From Oscillospiraceae bacterium (GTDB taxonomy: Bacteria > Bacillota > Clostridia > Oscillospirales > Ruminococcaceae), in contig JAFUWN010000016.1 of the NCBI GenBank assembly GCA_017483465.1, forward strand, positions 1 through 64,000: a DNA stretch of 64,000 nt. Direction: 5' to 3'. The notes under the pieces were generated by a model, which saw only the letters and a list, made by a program, of their open reading frames with translations, ran no database searches and was not told the DNA's origin. The position numbers and the translations under genes were made by a program. Every line of letters starts with the position of its first letter. The stretch's first letter is position 1. This document shows, piece by piece, positions 62,101 through 64,000 of this stretch.

Positions 62101-62675
62101 GTACAGCCGGAACTTTCACAGCTTCTGAGGATTTGACTGTCTGGGTTGCTGTGGATGCCCGTGTGGAAAATACTCCGGAATTTCTTGCAGATTATACTAA
62201 AACCGATCTGACGGCAGTCAGCTCGAATGATGTCAATTTCGTGATTTATCAGAAAGATTTCTCGAAAGATGATACCATCACACTCGGTGCAAACGGTCAG
62301 GCTTCCTACTGTGTAAACTATACAGTTTTCCTGACAGAACAGAAAGCCGCTGAACCTGTGACCGAATCAGAAACTGTAACAGAGTCTGAAACAGAATCCG
62401 AAACAGAAACCGTATCTGAAACCGAAAAAGCAACAGAAACAGAATCTCAGTCAGAAGCAACTGTTCTCTATGGCGATGTCAATTGTGACGAGATTGTCAA
62501 TATTCTTGATGTCATCACACTGAATCAGGCTGTACTCGGAAAAGAAACACTTTCCGAAGAGGGTAAAATCAATGCAGATGTCAATCTGAATCAGGTACCG
62601 GATTCAACGGATTCCCTGTATATTCTGAAATTAATCGTCGGTCTCGTAAAAGCCGAAGATTTCCCGATCAAATAA
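59151..62675 (+). CDS. Secreted multi-domain pectate lyase with dockerin
   Basis: 1174 residues. Modules in order: signal peptide (about 1-38); a beta-sandwich module (about 42-215); an FN3-like module (about 225-320); pectate lyase core as a parallel beta-helix (about 320-660); a Ca-binding-type DTDRDGMPDEWE motif (about 735); a CBM6/35-like module (about 790-900, opening IEAEDFD); an unknown module (about 905-1060); a Thr/Glu/Ser linker (about 1063-1104); and a type I dockerin (about 1105-1174) with two repeats, GDVNCDEIVNILDVITLNQAV and ADVNLNQVPDSTDSLYILKLI-type. It should be bound to a cellulosome scaffoldin and cut pectin. The second dockerin repeat has Pro/Asn in Ca loop positions and may bind calcium less well. 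Confidence 0.92.
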   Translation: MQKPEIMKKCLSFLTASALSMTALSGLIVTTPELAASAAETGSRILVDINKNDGRKASYSKTANNWIVDSTYTYTINGITCKLSSGGSGSVDLVNNKILQLQDVEKTPTLTMDGAKIKDGSGNPSLKLELSGLSNGTHSIKTIHACADRNVTNSSLTVKINGTTVATGVKCPTSPADSNEAGVAYGTFTGTSATIEIIAEGNGSLNTPWQNGFEIDGADPVNSISKIYPADQEKHFVKENGLSWTAGKNAESHNVYIGTDFSAVQKADTNSPEFKGNVKESKFALDDSYSSVPVYYWRVDEVNKDGSITPGAVYSFQTARLAFPTAEGYGRYARGGRGGYVYHVTNLNDSGEGSLRYGVENLTGARTIVFDVGGIIELQSKMTIPEEGGDVYIAGQTAPGDGITLTKWGFGMIGCNDVIVRDVRVRVGDRGLSGVNDVSDGMGLSSCNHCIIDHCSIAWATDEGFSSRSAANVTVQWNIIAESLNNSIHYNANDRTQTECHAFAGSISGFTGSFHHNLLVNNTGRNWSMAGGMEQDGVTYGGQLDISNNVVYNWRDRTTDGGVRRLNFVNNYYKAGAVSNTSLHVVSIDGNELNTGDMQKMYVSGNIMTDTSGKQILKASDDAWAAGKAKSGQKNATDSDVRSNSPFFENYINLETAEQAYQSVTSANGAGARFPAYDYLDSRYLKEVTTGTYTYTGSKDGLKGIIDSQKDVGGYPTSSNFKGGTAKTDTDRDGMPDEWETMHGLNPNDASDGAIVSLSADDYTNLELYLNELAGDDVQFNGNVKTIDAFSQIEAEDFDLQEGIKTQDCSDTDGGQQVAYVENGDYIMFKNVDFADGAKSFTARLAGNEANLEVYLDNLNNSPVGTLKYTGAGNWNDWSDASCNIQTTTGKHNVYIKFTGGEGYLVNLNWLTFGKEALPVNGKYFNNLVIQDTDHSGGWTYAENLAVGSPVFGDRTFTFTELPETVLGAEQILTACDSKNYLTGTAGTFTASEDLTVWVAVDARVENTPEFLADYTKTDLTAVSSNDVNFVIYQKDFSKDDTITLGANGQASYCVNYTVFLTEQKAAEPVTESETVTESETESETETVSETEKATETESQSEATVLYGDVNCDEIVNILDVITLNQAVLGKETLSEEGKINADVNLNQVPDSTDSLYILKLIVGLVKAEDFPIK

Positions 62676-62704
62676 TTATAGCGTGCTTCATTCTCATTAT
62701 ATAA

Positions 62705-62746
62705 AGAACAGGACACAGCCCCCTGCTGTATCCTGTTCTGTTTTTT
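62705..62746 (+). terminator. Terminator of the pectate lyase gene
   Basis: AGAACAGGA and TCCTGTTCT form the outer stem, extended by ACAG/CTGT, then six T. Confidence 0.92.
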
Positions 62747-63371
62747 ATGATGCTACTTTCAAGTCTGTTTTATGATTCTGAATGATCATCCGGATAGAAG
62801 AATATAAATTCGGTTTGAGCTGTTCCAGACTGCACGGCTCCTGATACAGAATTGCTGAGTAACATGCTCCGGAAACTAATTCGACAATCAGGAAAAGCAT
62901 AATTTCCGGTTCTCTGAAATGATAAGGAGCATCTGTCAGCATTTGATGATAGATGTCTGAAAAATTCAGATCGCCGTCATTGACCGGAGCCGTCATTGCT
63001 GTTTTAAAAACTCCCCAGCTCAGGTTTTTGGAAATAAATGTCAGTAATGCCTGATTTTCATTTAATTGATTGATAATATTATCAATAATATAAATAATTT
63101 TATCATCAAATGAGAAAATTTCAGAATCCGGATCTGTATGAAGATTCTGTACAGCAGCCCGGAATAACTGACTTGATTTATGACAGATTAATTTATTTCT
63201 GATATCATACTTGTCTTTGAAATATAAATAGAACGTTCCTTTGGCAACTCCGGCCTGACAGACAATATCAGAAATCGAAGTCTTACTGAAGCCTTTTGTA
63301 GTAAAAAATTCAAAAGCCGTATTGAGAAGCGAATTTTCTTTCAGCTGTTTATTGGCTTCCAGTTTTCCCAT
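62745..63371 (-). CDS. TetR family repressor, divergent from the MMPL exporter
   Basis: 208 residues from the ATG at 63371 (AGGTG upstream). The helix-turn-helix is KTSISDIVCQAGVAKGTFYLYF (about residues 28-50), followed by a variable ligand-binding domain. It lies divergent to the MMPL exporter gene with three TGAC-N5-GTCA sites between, so it probably represses both directions. The ligand is unknown; lipids or toxic compounds exported by the partner are candidates. Confidence 0.9.
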   Translation of the reverse strand: MGKLEANKQLKENSLLNTAFEFFTTKGFSKTSISDIVCQAGVAKGTFYLYFKDKYDIRNKLICHKSSQLFRAAVQNLHTDPDSEIFSFDDKIIYIIDNIINQLNENQALLTFISKNLSWGVFKTAMTAPVNDGDLNFSDIYHQMLTDAPYHFREPEIMLFLIVELVSGACYSAILYQEPCSLEQLKPNLYSSIRMIIQNHKTDLKVAS

Positions 63372-63432
63372 GATGATACACCTGCCTTTCTTTTTAGTCA
63401 TATCTCACAAAACAAAAAATCATATTACTATT

Positions 63433-63461
63433 ATTATACAGCAGAAACAACAACTTGTCAA
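63433..63461 (-). promoter_or_regulatory. Promoter of the divergent tetR gene
   Basis: TTGACA (63456-63461), 17-bp spacer, TATAAT (63433-63438), full consensus. Operator 1 lies 12 bp upstream of its -35. Confidence 0.88.
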
Positions 63462-63472
63462 GAGACCAAAAC

Positions 63473-63485
63473 TGACCAAAAGTCA
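63473..63485. promoter_or_regulatory. TetR operator copy 1
   Basis: TGAC-CAAAA-GTCA. Confidence 0.7.
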
Positions 63486-63524
63486 TAAATTGCATGATAT
63501 AATTTTGTACATTCATACAAAATA

Positions 63525-63539
63525 CTGACCAGCAGTCAG
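63525..63539. promoter_or_regulatory. TetR operator copy 2
   Basis: CTGAC-CAGCA-GTCAG, with arms extended by one base pair. Confidence 0.75.
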
Positions 63540-63557
63540 ATTTTTTAGAAAAAACTA

Positions 63558-63586
63558 TTGACTAACGGTCATTTTTGGAATATAAT
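63558..63586 (+). promoter_or_regulatory. Promoter of the MMPL exporter
   Basis: TTGACT (63558-63563), 17-bp spacer, TATAAT (63581-63586). Operator copy 3 covers the -35. Confidence 0.9.
63559..63571. promoter_or_regulatory. TetR operator copy 3, over the exporter -35
   Basis: TGAC-TAACG-GTCA. Its overlap with the -35 box makes it the best candidate for direct repression. A half-site (GTCA) also lies just after the -10. Confidence 0.8.
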
Positions 63587-63630
63587 ATAGTCAGTGCATG
63601 AAATATAATCTATGAAAGGATGGATGCAGT

Positions 63631-64000
63631 ATGTTAAAGCTTGGTCAGCGGATTGTCAAGAACAAAGTCCTGATTTTAATGATCGGCTTGTTATTGATCA
63701 TTCCCTGTGCAATCGGCTATCTGAATACAAGAGTCAATTATGATCTGCTTTCTTATCTGCCTGCGGATATCGAAACGATGAAAGGCCAGGATATTCTGAA
63801 AGACGAATTCGGCAAAGGCGGCTTCTCGTTTGTGATCTTAGAAAATATGCCTGATAAAGATGTCGAGAAAGTCAAGGAAAAAATTGAGAATGTCGATCAT
63901 GTCGCTCAGGTGCTCTGGTATGATTCGATTGCAGACATCTCCGTACCCAAAGAGGTTCTGCCGGAGAAATATTATAATTTCTTCAATTCTGATGATTCTA
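63631..64000 (+). CDS. MMPL/RND family exporter, C-terminus cut by window edge
   Basis: The first 123 residues are visible from the ATG at 63631, with GAAAGGA upstream. A membrane helix (about 13-30) is followed by an outer domain with NYDLLSYLPADIETMKGQDILKDEF, the typical start of MMPL family RND-type transporters, which export lipids or hydrophobic compounds. Control by the divergent TetR through three operators is strongly suggested. Confidence 0.88.
   Translation, partial: MLKLGQRIVKNKVLILMIGLLLIIPCAIGYLNTRVNYDLLSYLPADIETMKGQDILKDEFGKGGFSFVILENMPDKDVEKVKEKIENVDHVAQVLWYDSIADISVPKEVLPEKYYNFFNSDDS

Noticed and set aside
1..64000. CRISPR array, rRNA operon or insertion sequence
   Set aside because: No regularly spaced repeats, no rRNA-like stretches and no transposase ORF were found on either strand.

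Overview
The window is a chromosomal segment of a low-to-mid GC Gram-positive anaerobe, most likely a Ruminococcus-type member of the Oscillospiraceae (Clostridia). Evidence: a secreted pectate lyase with a C-terminal type I dockerin (ruminococcal cellulosome style), relatives of Firmicutes sporulation genes (spoVG, bofA, spoIIQ-like, spoVAC), the dapL/dapF lysine route, a CIRCE-controlled hsp20, an mreBCD-pbp2-minD cluster, and sigma-A promoters that often carry an extended -10 (TGCTATAAT). No rRNA, CRISPR array or insertion sequence was found.

Layout. 1-2465 looks like the end of an integrated element: a truncated DUF927 helicase-like gene, a gene-free stretch with a 12-bp inverted repeat, a DUF1643-like gene and a DUF960 gene. 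It abuts the 3' end of a tRNA-Ser/tRNA-Leu pair (2531-2738), a usual integration target. 2917-6695 is a three-gene operon of vWA protein, leucine-rich-repeat protein and MoxR-like AAA ATPase. 6936-11955 is a TetR-controlled hydrolase/ABC operon with a perfect 26-bp palindromic operator. hsp20 follows. 12722-27037 is a long leftward housekeeping block: murC, lexA-like, zapA, U32 peptidase, dut, DUF4321, mreB-mreC-mreD-mrdA, minD, an MGS-like gene, hisS, aspS. 27202-32419 holds spoVG, a NUDIX hydrolase, YfhO, a phosphoesterase and a rightward cluster of three small unknown proteins plus BofA. 32478-33621 is rplJ-rplL with an L10 autoregulatory leader. 33651-40100 is a leftward series: small membrane protein, D-2-hydroxyacid dehydrogenase, proB, proA, a Lys/Glu/Pro-rich protein, tyrA, SPFH protein. 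40128-43653 is a heterodimeric ABC exporter. 43707-52226 carries the SpoIIQ-like protein, AIM24, an operon of two M16 peptidase-like proteins with lgt and folD, and dapF-dapL. 52278-57724 carries a two-gene polysaccharide unit (Wzz-like, initiating sugar transferase) and a two-component system whose kinase has a very unusual acidic/proline/Trp-rich ectodomain. 57916-62675 has spoVAC, a histidine phosphatase and the dockerin pectate lyase. The right end has a divergent TetR/MMPL exporter pair with three copies of a TGAC-N5-GTCA operator.

Themes. Envelope and division genes dominate the left half. Several proteins keep a family fold but lack the expected active residues: the LexA-like protein (autocleavage), the MGS-like protein (two catalytic residues), the M23/SpoIIQ-like protein (one His), the first M16 protein (zinc motif) and one site of the ABC exporter. 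These calls rest on reading motifs by eye and need alignment. The best candidates for undescribed biology are the vWA-LRR-AAA operon, the ectodomain kinase beside the polysaccharide genes, the non-cleavable LexA-like repressor, the MGS-like protein in the mre-min cluster, and the small-protein/BofA cluster.
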